Origin: Rhodococcoides corynebacterioides
GTDB lineage: Bacteria > Actinomycetota > Actinomycetes > Mycobacteriales > Mycobacteriaceae
DNA length: 64,000 nucleotides
Assembly: GCF_019834675.1 (NCBI RefSeq)
Contig: NZ_JABUBU010000001.1
Span: 620,001-684,000, forward strand
Direction: 5' to 3'
How positions within the stretch are numbered: position 1 is the stretch's first letter; each line of letters starts with the position of its first letter. Of this stretch, positions 35,338 to 51,654 are shown one piece after another. The notes beneath the pieces were generated by a model. The model was not told where the DNA came from. It did no database searches and was given only the letters and a program-made list of their open reading frames with translations. The translations under genes and the position numbers were made by a program.

Positions 35338-36380
35338 TCGTCATGGGTATCGAGAGCTCCTGCGACGAAACAGGAGTCGGCATCGTGCGCTATCACGAGA
35401 GCGGTGCCGCGGCCGGGACGTGCGAGATGTTGGCCGACGAGGTCGCGTCGAGCGTCGACCAGCACGCGCGCTTCGGCGGGGTGGTGCCGGAGATCGCGTC
35501 GCGGGCGCACCTGGAGGCGATCGTGCCGACCATGCGGCGGGCGTTGGCGGCCGCGGACGTCGAGCGTCCGGACGCGGTGGCGGTGACCATCGGGCCGGGG
35601 CTGGCGGGGGCGTTGCTCGTGGGCGTCGCGGCGGCGAAAGCGTATGCGGCGGCGTGGGGTGTCCCGTTCTACGCGGTCAATCACCTGGGTGGGCACGTCG
35701 CGGTCGACACGCTCGAACACGGTCCGATGCCCGAGTGCGTGGCGCTGCTGGTCTCGGGTGGGCACACGCATCTGCTGGAGGTCTCGTCGCTCGCGGATCC
35801 GATCGTCGAGCTCGGCAGCACCGTCGACGATGCGGCGGGCGAGGCGTTCGACAAGGTCGCCCGTCTGCTCGGTCTCGGCTATCCCGGTGGCCCCGTGCTC
35901 GATCGCCTTGCGGCGCAGGGTGATCCGACCGCCATCGCATTCCCCCGCGGCATGACGGGGCCTCGCGACGCGCGCTACGACTTTTCCTTCTCCGGCCTGA
36001 AGACCGCCGTCGCGCGGTACGTGGAGAAGTCGGAACGGACCGGGACGCCGCTGGTGGTCGCAGACGTCGCGGCGTCGTTCCAGGAGGCGGTGGCGGACGT
36101 GTTGACGCTCAAGGCGATGCGGGCGCTCGAGGACCGGGGAATCGACACGCTGGTCCTGGGCGGGGGAGCGACGGCCAACTCCCGTATCCGGTCGCTCGCC
36201 GAGGAGCGGTGTGCCGCAGCGGGTGTCACGCTGCGCGTACCGACCCCGCGCCGGTGTACCGACAACGGCGTCATGATCGCCACCCTGGGCGCCCACGTCG
36301 CCGCGTCCGGGGCGGCGCCGTCGTCGCTCGGGGCGGCGACGGATCCGGGTCTGCCGGTGTCGACGTCGCTGGTGCCCTGA
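35334..36380 (+). CDS. tsaD: tRNA N6-adenosine threonylcarbamoyltransferase TsaD
   Basis: The 348-residue product has the TsaD hallmarks: [33 protein letters not shown], the metal-binding [20 protein letters not shown] and [12 protein letters not shown]. It transfers threonylcarbamoyl to A37 of ANN-decoding tRNAs. It starts at GTG 35334 (or ATG 35343). It closes the nnr-tsaD operon and is followed by a short hairpin. Confidence 0.97.
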   Translation: MIVMGIESSCDETGVGIVRYHESGAAAGTCEMLADEVASSVDQHARFGGVVPEIASRAHLEAIVPTMRRALAAADVERPDAVAVTIGPGLAGALLVGVAAAKAYAAAWGVPFYAVNHLGGHVAVDTLEHGPMPECVALLVSGGHTHLLEVSSLADPIVELGSTVDDAAGEAFDKVARLLGLGYPGGPVLDRLAAQGDPTAIAFPRGMTGPRDARYDFSFSGLKTAVARYVEKSERTGTPLVVADVAASFQEAVADVLTLKAMRALEDRGIDTLVLGGGATANSRIRSLAEERCAAAGVTLRVPTPRRCTDNGVMIATLGAHVAASGAAPSSLGAATDPGLPVSTSLVP

Positions 36381-36396
36381 CGGGCCCCGGTCAGGG
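36375..36396. terminator. Short hairpin between tsaD and the convergent Hsp70-like gene
   Basis: CCCTGAC at 36375-36381 pairs with GTCAGGG at 36390-36396, spanning the tsaD stop and the 3' end of the opposite gene. Confidence 0.35.
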
Positions 36397-37998
36397 AGCG
36401 GCGGTCGGCCCCGTCGATGAACTGGACCCCGTCGTGGCGGGCACCCCGTTCGGCTGCGGGAGGGGCGCGGGCGTCCCGACGTTCGGTACCGGTTCCGGTG
36501 CCGTCGTGGTCACGGGCGGCGTCGGAGACGGGGCCGTCTCGGGCCCCGGTGTCACCGGTGGTGTCGGACCTGCGTCGGGATCGGGCGTCGTGGTCGCGCC
36601 CGGCCACCAGGGCGGCAGTCCCGGCAGCCCCGGCAGTTCGATGATCGGCAGATCCGGTGCCGGACGCAGGCTGGGTGTGGTCGGCGTCGTGGACTCCGGC
36701 GCGGTCGTGGCCGGTGCAGTCGACGTCGGGGTCGACGGGGCCGTCGCCGCCGGGGGCGCCGTGTAGTCGTAGGTCGCGGTGGGCGCCGGGTATCGGGGCA
36801 GCGGGGGCGCCGTGGGCGCCGCCGGGTCCTCCCAGCCGCCGGTGAGCGCGGGCGGGGGCGCGGGCAGCGCGTCCGGTGTGGAGGTGGCGGGGACCGACTG
36901 CTCGCGCAGCCCCGTCGTGGCACCGGTGGTGACGGTGGCGTCGTCGATCGGGGTGAGGGCCTGCACGCCGTAGGCCAGCACCACCGCCAGCACCGCGCAG
37001 GCGACGGCCACCATGCCGGCGGTCCGGACGCCGGAGGTGGCGGGCGTGGCCGCGGCTCTGGTCGGGGCCGCGAGACGCCGGGCGAGCAGCGCCGCGCCCT
37101 TGGCCACCGCGGCGTCGGGCTCGGTGGTGGTGACCAGGGGAACGTCGACGGTGTCGGCGACCGCGTCGACGACGGCGGGCACGAACGCGCCGCCACCGAT
37201 GACGGCAGCCGCGTCGGGCCGGGCGGCCGGGCCGTGCACGGTCACCGCGGTGTCGATCAGGTCGGTGATCGCGGCGCGGAACGCGAGCAGGGGTGCGGCC
37301 AGGGCCGTGTCGAGTTCGGCCCGCGTCACGGTGACGGTCTCCCCGCCGGGCAGCTCGACGCTGCTGCGGTCGGTCGACGACAGCTGTTCCTTGGCCGTGG
37401 TCAGGCGAGCGGCGACGAGGGTTCGGTCCAGCGCGCGCACGGTCTGCAGACGCGACTCGACCGTGGCGGCGAGGGCGCGATCGACGACGCGGCCGCTCAT
37501 CGCGTCGGTCCGCGTGGACGCGCGCACGGTGCCGTCGACCTGGTCGACCACGCTGATGGTGCTGCCGGACGCGCCGACGTCGATCAGCAGGACGTGCCCG
37601 AAGCGAGCCACCTCGCCGGTGTGCCGCAGCCAGCAGAGAGCGGCGTCGACGTCGGTGACGAGGTTGTCGGCGGTCAGGGCGTCGTCGTGCCGACGCAGGG
37701 CCGTGAGCAACGGCCGCGTGCGTGACGACGGCCGGTGCGCGACGCCGATGCGCGGCCGGACCGTCTCGCCGTCGCGGACGAGGTGGTCGGTCGCGAGGGT
37801 GAGCGCGGTGGTGACGAGCTCCGCAGGATCGGACCGCACGCCGTCGACGGTGAGCATGCGGTAGTCGAACAGTTCGCGGCCGGTGTCTGTGGTGGTGAGG
37901 ACGGCGGCGCACACCGCCTCCGAGCCCGCGGAGACGCCGAGGGTCACGTCGGGGACGGCGCGGTCGGACGGGTCGGTCCGCGGGGGTGTCCGGTCCAT
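36391..37998 (-). CDS. Degenerate Hsp70-like (ASKHA) membrane protein with Pro-rich tail
   Basis: The 535-residue product starts at ATG 37998 with GAGGAGGCGCAC upstream. Residues 1 to about 325 resemble an Hsp70 ATPase domain: VLLIDVGASGSTISVVDQ (phosphate-2 loop), GRVVDRALAATVESRL and AAVIGGGAFVPAVVDAV (adenosine loop), while the first phosphate loop (LGVSAGSEAVCAAV) is poor. No substrate-binding domain follows; instead a transmembrane helix (TAGMVAVACAVLAVVLAYGV) leads to a 180-residue Pro/Thr-rich extracytoplasmic tail. It may be a sensor or scaffold rather than a chaperone. Function unknown. Confidence 0.8.
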   Translation of the reverse strand: MDRTPPRTDPSDRAVPDVTLGVSAGSEAVCAAVLTTTDTGRELFDYRMLTVDGVRSDPAELVTTALTLATDHLVRDGETVRPRIGVAHRPSSRTRPLLTALRRHDDALTADNLVTDVDAALCWLRHTGEVARFGHVLLIDVGASGSTISVVDQVDGTVRASTRTDAMSGRVVDRALAATVESRLQTVRALDRTLVAARLTTAKEQLSSTDRSSVELPGGETVTVTRAELDTALAAPLLAFRAAITDLIDTAVTVHGPAARPDAAAVIGGGAFVPAVVDAVADTVDVPLVTTTEPDAAVAKGAALLARRLAAPTRAAATPATSGVRTAGMVAVACAVLAVVLAYGVQALTPIDDATVTTGATTGLREQSVPATSTPDALPAPPPALTGGWEDPAAPTAPPLPRYPAPTATYDYTAPPAATAPSTPTSTAPATTAPESTTPTTPSLRPAPDLPIIELPGLPGLPPWWPGATTTPDPDAGPTPPVTPGPETAPSPTPPVTTTAPEPVPNVGTPAPLPQPNGVPATTGSSSSTGPTAAP

Positions 37999-38221
37999 GT
38001 GCGCCTCCTCTCGGCGTGGTGTCGGTGCTCCGGGCGTACTCGGTGGTCTCGGCGTTCGAGCCCGGTTCCGCGCACGCCGACGAGACGTCGCGTGCGCCGT
38101 TATGGGAACGTTACCGAACTCGGCGCGAAATAGCGCGCCCGTTCTCCGACGTTGTGAGTGCCGACGGCGGGCAGAACCCGCCCCGACAGGCGGCTTCGTC
38201 GCCTCGAGAAAAAGGATGTGA

Positions 38222-39319
38222 GTGCGCGTGTCCGTGGTTCCGGAGCCCCGAGATCCCGAGTCGGCCCCGTTCGAGGTGGGCGTCACGACGTTCGCCGAGA
38301 CCTACCCGGAAGAGGGCGTGGCGAATGTGCGCGGCCACGGACAGCGCCTGCGCGAGGTGGTGGAGGAGGCCGAGCTCGCCGACCGCATGGGTCTCGACGT
38401 CTACGGGGTGGGCGAACATCACCGGGAGGACTTCGCGGCCTCCGCCCCCGCCGTCGTGCTCGCCGCCATTGCGGCCCGCACGTCGCGCATCCGCCTGACC
38501 AGCGCGGTGACGGTGCTCAGCTCCGACGATCCGGTGCGCGTGTACCAGGACTTCGCGACACTCGACCAGCTCTCCTCGGGCCGCGCGGAGGTCATCGCCG
38601 GCCGCGGATCCTTCACCGAGTCGTTCCCGCTGTTCGGCTACCGCCTCGAGGACTACGACGAGCTGTTCGCCGAGAAACTCGATCTGCTGGTGGCGATCGC
38701 GAACTCCGACCGCGTCACCTGGAGCGGACGCCACCGTCCGGCCCTCGCCGATCAGCCCGTCCACCCCCGCGCGCAGCAGGATCCGCTGCCGGTGTGGGTC
38801 GGGGTGGGTGGCAATCCGCAGTCGGTGGTGCGCGCCGCGTCGTACGGCCTGCCCGTGGCGCTGGCCATCATCGGCGGCGAGCCGGCGCGGTTCGCGCCGT
38901 TCGGTGACCTGTATCGCCGGGCGCTCGACGAGTTCGGAAAGCCCCGCACGCCGCTCGCGGTGCACGCGCACGGCTACGTCGGGGACTCCGACGACGCCGC
39001 GGCCGACGAGTTCTTCGGCCCGTACCGCACCGCGATGTCCCACATCGGCCGCGAGCGCGGGTGGCCGCCGATCGGCCGCGGCCAGTTCGACGCGGCCCGC
39101 TCGCCGCAGGGGTCGCTGGTGCTCGGCTCGCCGGACACCGTGGCCGACAAGATCGTCACGATGTCCCGCCTGCTCGGGCTGGACCGGTTCATGCTGCACA
39201 TCAGCGTGGGCACCCTGCCGCACGAGAAGGTGCTGCGCAGCATCGAGTTCCTCGGCACCGAGGTCGCGCCGCGCGTGCGGGAGCGGATGGCCGCGACATC
39301 GGGCAGTCGGAGAGGTTGA
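38222..39319 (+). CDS. LLM-class flavin-dependent oxidoreductase
   Basis: The 365-residue luciferase-like product contains VGVTTFAETYPEEGVANV, GLDVYGVGEHHREDF, RIRLTSAVTVLSSDDPVRVY, FATLDQLSSGRAEVIAGRGS and PVWVGVGGNPQSVVRAA. It belongs to the FMN-type subgroup that carries the EHH motif, often monooxygenases of unknown substrate. It starts at GTG 38222, preceded by AAAAGGATG. Its stop codon lies within the repeat cluster of the groES CIRCE operator 4 bp downstream, so transcription through it enters groES. Confidence 0.85.
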   Translation: MRVSVVPEPRDPESAPFEVGVTTFAETYPEEGVANVRGHGQRLREVVEEAELADRMGLDVYGVGEHHREDFAASAPAVVLAAIAARTSRIRLTSAVTVLSSDDPVRVYQDFATLDQLSSGRAEVIAGRGSFTESFPLFGYRLEDYDELFAEKLDLLVAIANSDRVTWSGRHRPALADQPVHPRAQQDPLPVWVGVGGNPQSVVRAASYGLPVALAIIGGEPARFAPFGDLYRRALDEFGKPRTPLAVHAHGYVGDSDDAAADEFFGPYRTAMSHIGRERGWPPIGRGQFDAARSPQGSLVLGSPDTVADKIVTMSRLLGLDRFMLHISVGTLPHEKVLRSIEFLGTEVAPRVRERMAATSGSRRG

Positions 39320-39349
39320 GTGCTGGCACTCGCATGTATAGAGTGCTAG
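39318..39349 (+). promoter_or_regulatory. CIRCE (HrcA operator) with an extra half-site, upstream of groES
   Basis: CTGGCACTC (39323-39331), nine bases, then GAGTGCTAG (39341-39349) match the CIRCE consensus in eight of nine positions on the right arm. A further GAGTGC at 39318-39323 makes a second, closely spaced inverted pair with the left arm. HrcA binding here represses groES and groEL1 and is relieved by heat. Confidence 0.9.
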
Positions 39350-39506
39350 ACGACGCCAGGGTCCGTCGGCCCGGCACCCGCGACGACGGGACGGCGATCC
39401 ACAGCGTCACGCAAGTGATCCTGCTCGCGCAGGTGGACATGAAGACACGACGGCCGAGGACGACCCTCGGCCGCGACACCGAACGTGTGAAAGTGGAGGG
39501 CTCATC

Positions 39507-41505
<1,999 letters not shown>

Positions 41506-41530
41506 TCGAGCGACCCGCTCGGCCCGAACA

Positions 41531-41571
41531 CGACGAGACCTCACCGGATCCGATCCGGTGGGGTCTCGTCG
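41531..41571. terminator. Bidirectional terminator between groEL1 and whiB3
   Basis: CGACGAGACCTCACCGGATC at 41531-41550 pairs with 41552-41571 over 20 bp with one G-U, leaving almost no loop at full pairing. It lies between convergent genes. Confidence 0.75.
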
Positions 41572-41599
41572 TCGGGTGGGTCGGCCGGAAGGCCGCCGG

Positions 41600-41893
41600 T
41601 CAGGACGCGATGCGGCGACGTCCGCGCCGGGCCAGTGCGTCGCGCTCCGCCTCGCTCAGGCCGCCCCAGATGCCGTAGGGCTCGTTCACGGCCAGCGCGT
41701 GCAATCGGCACTGACGCAGCACCGGGCACTCACGGCACATCTCCTTCGCGCGCGCTTCACGCTGGGCGCGGGCACGTCCGCGCTCGCCGTCGGGATGGAA
41801 GAAGACGGACGAGTCGACGCCGCGGCACGCGCCGTGCATCTGCCAGTCCCAGACGTCGGCGTTGGGTCCGGGAAGGTTCTCGGGCTGGGGCAT
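41600..41893 (-). CDS. whiB3: WhiB-family iron-sulfur transcription factor, WhiB3-like
   Basis: The 97-residue product starts at ATG 41893 behind CAGGAGGACGCC. Cys23, Cys53, Cys56 and Cys62 form the 4Fe-4S ligand set, followed by the G(I)WGG turn (YGIWGGLSE) and a basic C-terminus (RRGRRRIAS) for DNA binding. WhiB proteins bind region 4 of the primary sigma factor and respond to redox or nitric oxide. Its place beside groEL1 and sigD equals Rv3416 (whiB3), which controls lipid and redox balance in M. tuberculosis. Confidence 0.93.
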   Translation of the reverse strand: MPQPENLPGPNADVWDWQMHGACRGVDSSVFFHPDGERGRARAQREARAKEMCRECPVLRQCRLHALAVNEPYGIWGGLSEAERDALARRGRRRIAS

Positions 41894-42231
41894 GGCGTCC
41901 TCCTGCGTCGGTGGTGACCGGTGGTGGGTCGGATCTCGCGTCATCGGCGGTCACCGGTCCCGGCGTGGCGTCCACCAGGACCAGAGCAACCGTACGAAGG
42001 GGTCCGAAAAGGCGTCAACAGTCCGGATTCGTGGTGATCTCCACAGTCCGAGGCCGAATTTCTTAACCTGCCCGTCACGTGCGTCCGGTCCCGCCGGTCC
42101 CGGGCGACGGTCGTAACGCGGCCGTCATCCGGGCGACCAGCGCGCGTTACCGACGGGCCCGCGGTGGGCCGTCACGCGCGATGTGAACAGTGGGAAAACT
42201 CTGCGTCGGGCGCACCGATAGCGTGGTTCCG
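41894..42231. other. Divergent intergenic region whiB3 / Rv3415c-like gene
   Basis: This 338-bp gap holds the promoters of both flanking genes. On the plus strand TAGCGT at 42219-42224, 7 bp before the GTG at 42232, is a leaderless-type -10. Two copies of ACAGTCCG occur near 42018 and 42042. I see no gene or stable RNA. Confidence 0.5.
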
Positions 42232-42948
42232 GTGATCGAGACGAACGACGTCCGGGCGTGGCGTCGCGCCGTGGAACTCGGCGGCCTCGGCTGGTACGCG
42301 CGGGCGCGCGCCGACGCCGCCGCGCTGCGCCGCTCACCGGACGCCGTCGTGCGCTCGATGGCCGCGAGCCTCGACGCGTCGCTCGTCCGGCAGGGCGGCG
42401 ACCACCGCCGCGCGGCCGTGCTCGACGGTCGCGCCGCGGCCGAGGTGGGACTGCGGACCGCGTCCCCGGCCGCCGTGGACGCGCTGGTCGGGCTCGCGGC
42501 GGACGCACTCGGGGTGGGCCGGTTGTCGACGTCGACCGCGCTGCTCACCCGGGCGGCCGCTCTGCTTGCGCGCTGCGAGCCGGCGGGGGAGTCGCCGCGG
42601 GCGGGTGTGCGCTACCGGTGGGTCCGTGCGGAGGTGGCCATGGCGTCGGGCGACGGCGCGGCCGCCGAGCGCTGGGCGCTGAGCGCGTCCGCCGCGGCCG
42701 ACGCGCTCGACTCGCCGCGGCACCGGGTGAAGTCGGCGGTGGTGCGCACCGCCGCCGCCCTCGTGACCGGCCGAGACGGGGTGCGCGGAGACGCACGACG
42801 CGTCCGACGCGAGGCCGAGGACGGCGGGTTCCTGCCGTTGGCGTGGGCCGCCGCGGCGATCGGGGACGCCGCGGGCGACCCCCTCGCCGCGGCCGAGCGG
42901 GCCCGGCTCGCCGCGGTCCTGCGTGCCCGCGGCGGACCGTTCGACTGA
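42232..42948 (+). CDS. Conserved helical protein, Rv3415c-like
   Basis: The 238-residue product from GTG 42232 is almost entirely helical and Ala/Arg-rich (WRRAVELGGLGWYARARADA, STALLTRAAALLARCEPAG, MASGDGAAAERWALSAS), a pattern like tetratricopeptide-type repeats. It has no signal peptide or membrane helix. Rv3415c has the same position between whiB3 and sigD. The chosen start has a -10 hexamer 7 bp upstream and no Shine-Dalgarno; a GTG at 42190 would add 14 codons. Function unknown. Confidence 0.8.
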   Translation: MIETNDVRAWRRAVELGGLGWYARARADAAALRRSPDAVVRSMAASLDASLVRQGGDHRRAAVLDGRAAAEVGLRTASPAAVDALVGLAADALGVGRLSTSTALLTRAAALLARCEPAGESPRAGVRYRWVRAEVAMASGDGAAAERWALSASAAADALDSPRHRVKSAVVRTAAALVTGRDGVRGDARRVRREAEDGGFLPLAWAAAAIGDAAGDPLAAAERARLAAVLRARGGPFD

Positions 42949-43110
42949 GCGTGCGGGGAGTGCAGTGCGTCGAGCCCGCCGCGAAGCGGACTGTTCGGTC
43001 ACACGAATTCTCGCGGTGACTATCCTGAGAGGGTTCCCGGTCGGCGGCACCGGTCGGGAAGCGCGTTCGGTCGACGGACGGGTCGGGAGCAGCACGACGG
43101 GGGTGAACGC

Positions 43111-43681
43111 ATGATCGTCACGGACGGAGGGCTCGACGCCGCCGTGGCCGCGGCGGCCCGCGGCGATCGCAACGCCATGGCCGTCGTGCTCGAGACCGTG
43201 CGACCCGTCGTCGTCCGCTACTGCCGTGCGCGCGTGGGCGCCGGAGACCGCGGTCAGATGTCCGCGGACGACGTCGCCCAGGAGGTCTGCATCGCCGTCA
43301 TGACGGCGCTGCCCCGCTACGAGGATCAGGGCCGGCCGTTCATGGCGTTCGTCTACGGAATCGCCTCCCACAAGGTCGCCGACGCCCACCGCAGTTCGGC
43401 CCGTAACAAATCCGAACCCATGGCCGATGTTCCGGATGTCATGTCCACCGAGGAAGGCCCCGAGCAACGGGCGCTGGACTCGGAGGCAGGACGCCGCATG
43501 ACCGAGCTGCTCTCGACGCTGCCGGAGAAACACCGCGAGATCCTGGTGCTTCGGCTGGTGGTCGGGCTGTCGGCGGAGGAGACGGCTGCCGCGGTGGGAA
43601 GCACCGCCGGCGCCGTCCGTGTGGCGCAACACCGGGCATTGGCGAAGCTGAAGACGGCTGTAGTGGGAGCAGGTGACAAGT

Positions 43682-43692
<11 letters not shown>
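43111..43692 (+). CDS. sigD: RNA polymerase sigma factor SigD
   Basis: The 193-residue ECF-type sigma factor has region 2 (MSADDVAQEVCIAVMTALPR, FMAFVYGIASHKVADAHRSS) and region 4 (LLSTLPEKHREILVLRLVVG, AVRVAQHRALAKLK). It starts at ATG 43111 preceded by GGGGGTG. The overlapping downstream gene encodes its membrane anti-sigma factor. In mycobacteria SigD is autoregulated and governs stationary-phase and envelope genes. TATCCT at 43021-43026 is a candidate -10. Confidence 0.95.
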
Positions 43693-46901
<3,209 letters not shown>

Positions 46902-46969
46902 CCTCGGCTGCACCCGGTCACCGGGCACGACACCCCCCCTAAGCAAGTTCGACGAAAGAAGGCACGCGC

Positions 46970-48112
46970 GTGCGCGACCTGGTGGAGATCGGCATGGGCC
47001 GCACGGCCCGTCGCACCTACGAACTCGAGGACGTCGACATCGTCCCGTCGCGGCGGACGCGCTCGTCGAAGGACGTCTCGACGGCCTGGCAGCTCGACGC
47101 GTACCGGTTCGACATTCCGGTGGTCGCCCACCCGACGGACGCGCTGGTCTCACCGTCGTTCGCGATCGAACTCGGCAAGCGGGGTGGCCTCGGCGTCGTC
47201 AACGGCGAGGGCCTGTGGGCGCGTCACGCGGACGTCGACGCGGTCATCGAGCGGCTCACCGACATCGCCTCCCGTGAGGTCGACGCCGACGCCGCGGTGG
47301 CGTTCCTGCAGGAACTGCACGCCGCGCCCCTGCAGCCGGATCTGCTCGCCGCTGCCGTCGCGACGGTGCGCGAGGCTGGAGTGACGGTCGCCGTCCGGGT
47401 CAGCCCGCAGAACGCCCTCGCGCTCACCCCGGGCCTCGTCGCCGCGGGTGTCGATCTGCTGGTGGTGCAGGGCACCATCATCTCGGCCGAGCACGTCTCC
47501 GCCGGCGGCGAGGAGCCGCTGAACCTGAAGACCTTCATCGCCGAGCTCGACGTGCCCGTCGTCGCGGGCGGTGTCAGCGATCACCGCACCGCGCTGCACC
47601 TCATGCGGACCGGTGCCGCAGGCGTGATCGTCGGCTACGGCTCGACCGAGGGTGCGACCACCACCGGTGAGGTCCTCGGCATCGGCGTGCCCATGGCCAC
47701 GGCCATCGCCGACGCGGCCGCCGCGCGTCGGGACTACCTGGACGAGACCGGTGGCCGGTACGTCCACGTGCTCGCCGACGGCGACATCACGACGTCGGGC
47801 CACGTGGCCAAGGCCATCGCCTGCGGCGCCGACGCCGTCGTGCTCGGCGCTCCGCTCGCCGTGGCCGAGGAGGCCCCCGGCCGCGGGTGGTACTGGCCGT
47901 CCGCCGCCGCGCACCCGTCCATGCCGCGGGGGGCGCTGCTCGAGGCCGCGTTCGGCGAGGACCGGCCCAGCCTCGACCGGGTGCTGTTCGGCCCGTCGAC
48001 GGATCCGTTCGGCTCGCTCGACCTGGTGGGCGGACTGCGCCGGTCCATGGCCAAGTCGGGCTACTCCGATCTCAAGGAGTTCCAGAAGGTGGGCCTGAAC
48101 ATCCGCGGCTGA
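46970..48112 (+). CDS. guaB3: GuaB3 family IMP dehydrogenase-related protein
   Basis: The 380-residue product begins at GTG (MRDLVEIGMGRTARRTYELE) and has the IMPDH/GMPR barrel pattern (VDIVPSRRTRSSKDVSTAW, VVAGGVSDHRTALHLMRTGA, ITTSGHVAKAIACGADAVVL) without CBS domains and without the GxGSICTTR cysteine loop. Actinobacterial GuaB3 is essential in none of the tested species and may act as a GMP reductase-like or regulatory enzyme; its role here is unproven. It is 68 bp after guaB2. A short TCCGCGG inverted repeat spans its stop codon. Confidence 0.92.
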   Translation: MRDLVEIGMGRTARRTYELEDVDIVPSRRTRSSKDVSTAWQLDAYRFDIPVVAHPTDALVSPSFAIELGKRGGLGVVNGEGLWARHADVDAVIERLTDIASREVDADAAVAFLQELHAAPLQPDLLAAAVATVREAGVTVAVRVSPQNALALTPGLVAAGVDLLVVQGTIISAEHVSAGGEEPLNLKTFIAELDVPVVAGGVSDHRTALHLMRTGAAGVIVGYGSTEGATTTGEVLGIGVPMATAIADAAAARRDYLDETGGRYVHVLADGDITTSGHVAKAIACGADAVVLGAPLAVAEEAPGRGWYWPSAAAHPSMPRGALLEAAFGEDRPSLDRVLFGPSTDPFGSLDLVGGLRRSMAKSGYSDLKEFQKVGLNIRG

Positions 48113-48205
48113 GTGCCGCGGAACCCCGCCGGTTTCTGTCACCGGCGTTCACACCTACGCTAGGATCAGTGGTGTTTCTCACCGATCCCGGCGAAAGGTG
48201 CCCGC

Positions 48206-49987
48206 ATGCGTGGCCAGTCGACCCCCACACGTGATTACGACGTCCTGATCGTCGGATCCGGCTTCGGCGGCAGCGTGACCGCACTGCGGCTCGTGGAGAA
48301 GGGCTACCGGGTCGGCGTGCTCGAGGCGGGTCGGCGGTTCGAGGACCACGAGTTCGCGGAGACCAGCTGGGATCTGAAGAAGTTCCTCTGGGCCCCGGCC
48401 CTCGGGTGCTTCGGCATCCAGCGCGTCCACCTGCTGCGGGACTGCCTGATCCTCGCGGGTGCCGGTGTCGGCGGCGGGTCGCTCAACTACGCCAACACGC
48501 TCTATCAGCCGCCGCGGTCGTTCTTCCAGGACCAGCAGTGGGCGCACATCACCGACTGGCACGACGAGCTCACCCCGTTCTACGAGCAGGCGCAGAAGAT
48601 GCTCGGCGTGGTGCAGAACCCGCACATGACCCCGGCCGACGAGGTCATGAAGTCGGTGGCCGAGGACATGGGCGTGGGGGAGACGTTCATCCAGACCCCG
48701 GTCGGCGTGTTCTTCGGCGACGAGCCCGGCAAGACCGTTCCGGACCCCTATTTCGGAGGGGTGGGCCCGGATCGGCGCGGCTGCATCGAGTGCGGCGAGT
48801 GCATGACCGGCTGCCGTCACAACGCGAAGAACACGCTGCTCAAGAACTACCTCGGCCTGGCCGAGCGCGGCGGCGCCGAGGTGATTCCGATGACCACGGT
48901 CACCGATCTCGCCCCGCAGTCCGACGGCTCGTGGGTGGTCTCGACCCGTCGCACCGGCGCCCGCGTGCGCAAGGACCGCACGAAGTACACCGCACGGCAC
49001 GTCGTGCTGGCCGCCGGCACGTGGGGCACGCAGCAGTTGCTGCACGCGCACAAGGACTCCGGCGCCCTGCCGAAGCTCTCGCCCACGGTGGGTCGGCTGA
49101 CGCGGACCAATTCCGAGTCCATCGTCGGCGCGGGCAAACTGACCCACGATCCCTCGGTGGACCTCACGCGCGGCGTGGCCATCACGTCGTCGTTCCACCC
49201 GACGTCCGACACGCACATCGAGCCGTGCCGCTACGGCAAGGGCTCCAACGCGATGGGTTTGCTGCAGACGCTGATGACCGACGGCGGCGGACGCACCCCG
49301 CGCTGGGCGAAGTTCCTCGGCGAGGTGGGCCGCAACCCGCGCCGGTTCGTGCGCATGATGAACACCCGGCACTGGAGCGAGCGCACCATCATCGCCCTGG
49401 TCATGCAGAACCTCGACAACTCGATCACCACCTACACCAAGCGCGGGCCGTTCGGTCGCCGCGTCACCAGCAAGCAGGGCCACGGCCAGCCCAACCCCAC
49501 TTGGATTCCGGCGGGCAACGAGGCCACCCGCCGCATCGCCGAGAAGATCGACGGCGTCGCCGGGGGCACCTGGGGCGAGGTTTTCAACATCCCGCTCACC
49601 GCCCACTTCCTGGGCGGGGCCGTGATCTCCGAGGACGCGACGGACGGGGTCATCGACCCGTACCACCGCGTGCACGGCTACCCCACGCTGAGCATCGTCG
49701 ACGGCTCGTCGGTGTCGGCGAACCTCGGGGTGAACCCGTCGCTGACCATCTCGGCGCAGGCGGAGCGGGCGGCGTCGCTGTGGCCGAACAAGGGCGAGGA
49801 GGACCTGCGCCCCGCCCAGGGCGAGGCGTACCGCCGGCTGCAGCCGATCGCCCCGCACAGCCCCGTGGTGCCCGAGCACGCGCCCGCCGCATTGCGGCTG
49901 CCCATCGTCGCGATCACGAGCGGGTCGGCCGCCCCGGCGGCCCCGTCGCGCGAGTCGCGGGTTCCGAGCAGCACCGGCGCGGCGTGA
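48206..49987 (+). CDS. choD: GMC-type oxidoreductase, cholesterol oxidase ChoD-like
   Basis: The 593-residue product has an N-terminal FAD motif (DYDVLIVGSGFGGSVTALRL), the GGGSLNYANTLYQPP region, a Cys-rich segment (GCIECGECMTGCRHNAKNTL) and the C-terminal GMC signature (LTAHFLGGAVISEDATDGVI, VSANLGVNPSLTISAQAERA). It matches actinobacterial ChoD proteins, found in the same place between guaB3 and guaA in mycobacteria. Actual cholesterol oxidation by ChoD is often weak, so the true substrate may differ. No signal peptide is seen. TAGGAT at 48161-48166 is a candidate -10. Confidence 0.9.
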   Translation: MRGQSTPTRDYDVLIVGSGFGGSVTALRLVEKGYRVGVLEAGRRFEDHEFAETSWDLKKFLWAPALGCFGIQRVHLLRDCLILAGAGVGGGSLNYANTLYQPPRSFFQDQQWAHITDWHDELTPFYEQAQKMLGVVQNPHMTPADEVMKSVAEDMGVGETFIQTPVGVFFGDEPGKTVPDPYFGGVGPDRRGCIECGECMTGCRHNAKNTLLKNYLGLAERGGAEVIPMTTVTDLAPQSDGSWVVSTRRTGARVRKDRTKYTARHVVLAAGTWGTQQLLHAHKDSGALPKLSPTVGRLTRTNSESIVGAGKLTHDPSVDLTRGVAITSSFHPTSDTHIEPCRYGKGSNAMGLLQTLMTDGGGRTPRWAKFLGEVGRNPRRFVRMMNTRHWSERTIIALVMQNLDNSITTYTKRGPFGRRVTSKQGHGQPNPTWIPAGNEATRRIAEKIDGVAGGTWGEVFNIPLTAHFLGGAVISEDATDGVIDPYHRVHGYPTLSIVDGSSVSANLGVNPSLTISAQAERAASLWPNKGEEDLRPAQGEAYRRLQPIAPHSPVVPEHAPAALRLPIVAITSGSAAPAAPSRESRVPSSTGAA

Positions 49988-50003
49988 GCGCGGCGGCGCT
50001 CTC

Positions 50004-50009
50004 TAGACT
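50004..50009 (+). promoter_or_regulatory. -10 hexamer TAGACT of guaA
   Basis: TAGACT lies 6 bp before the guaA GTG, predicting a leaderless mRNA separate from choD. Confidence 0.4.
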
Positions 50010-50015
50010 GACCGC

Positions 50016-51626
<1,611 letters not shown>

Positions 51627-51654
51627 ATCTCGCGTCCTCGGGCCGGGTCACCGC

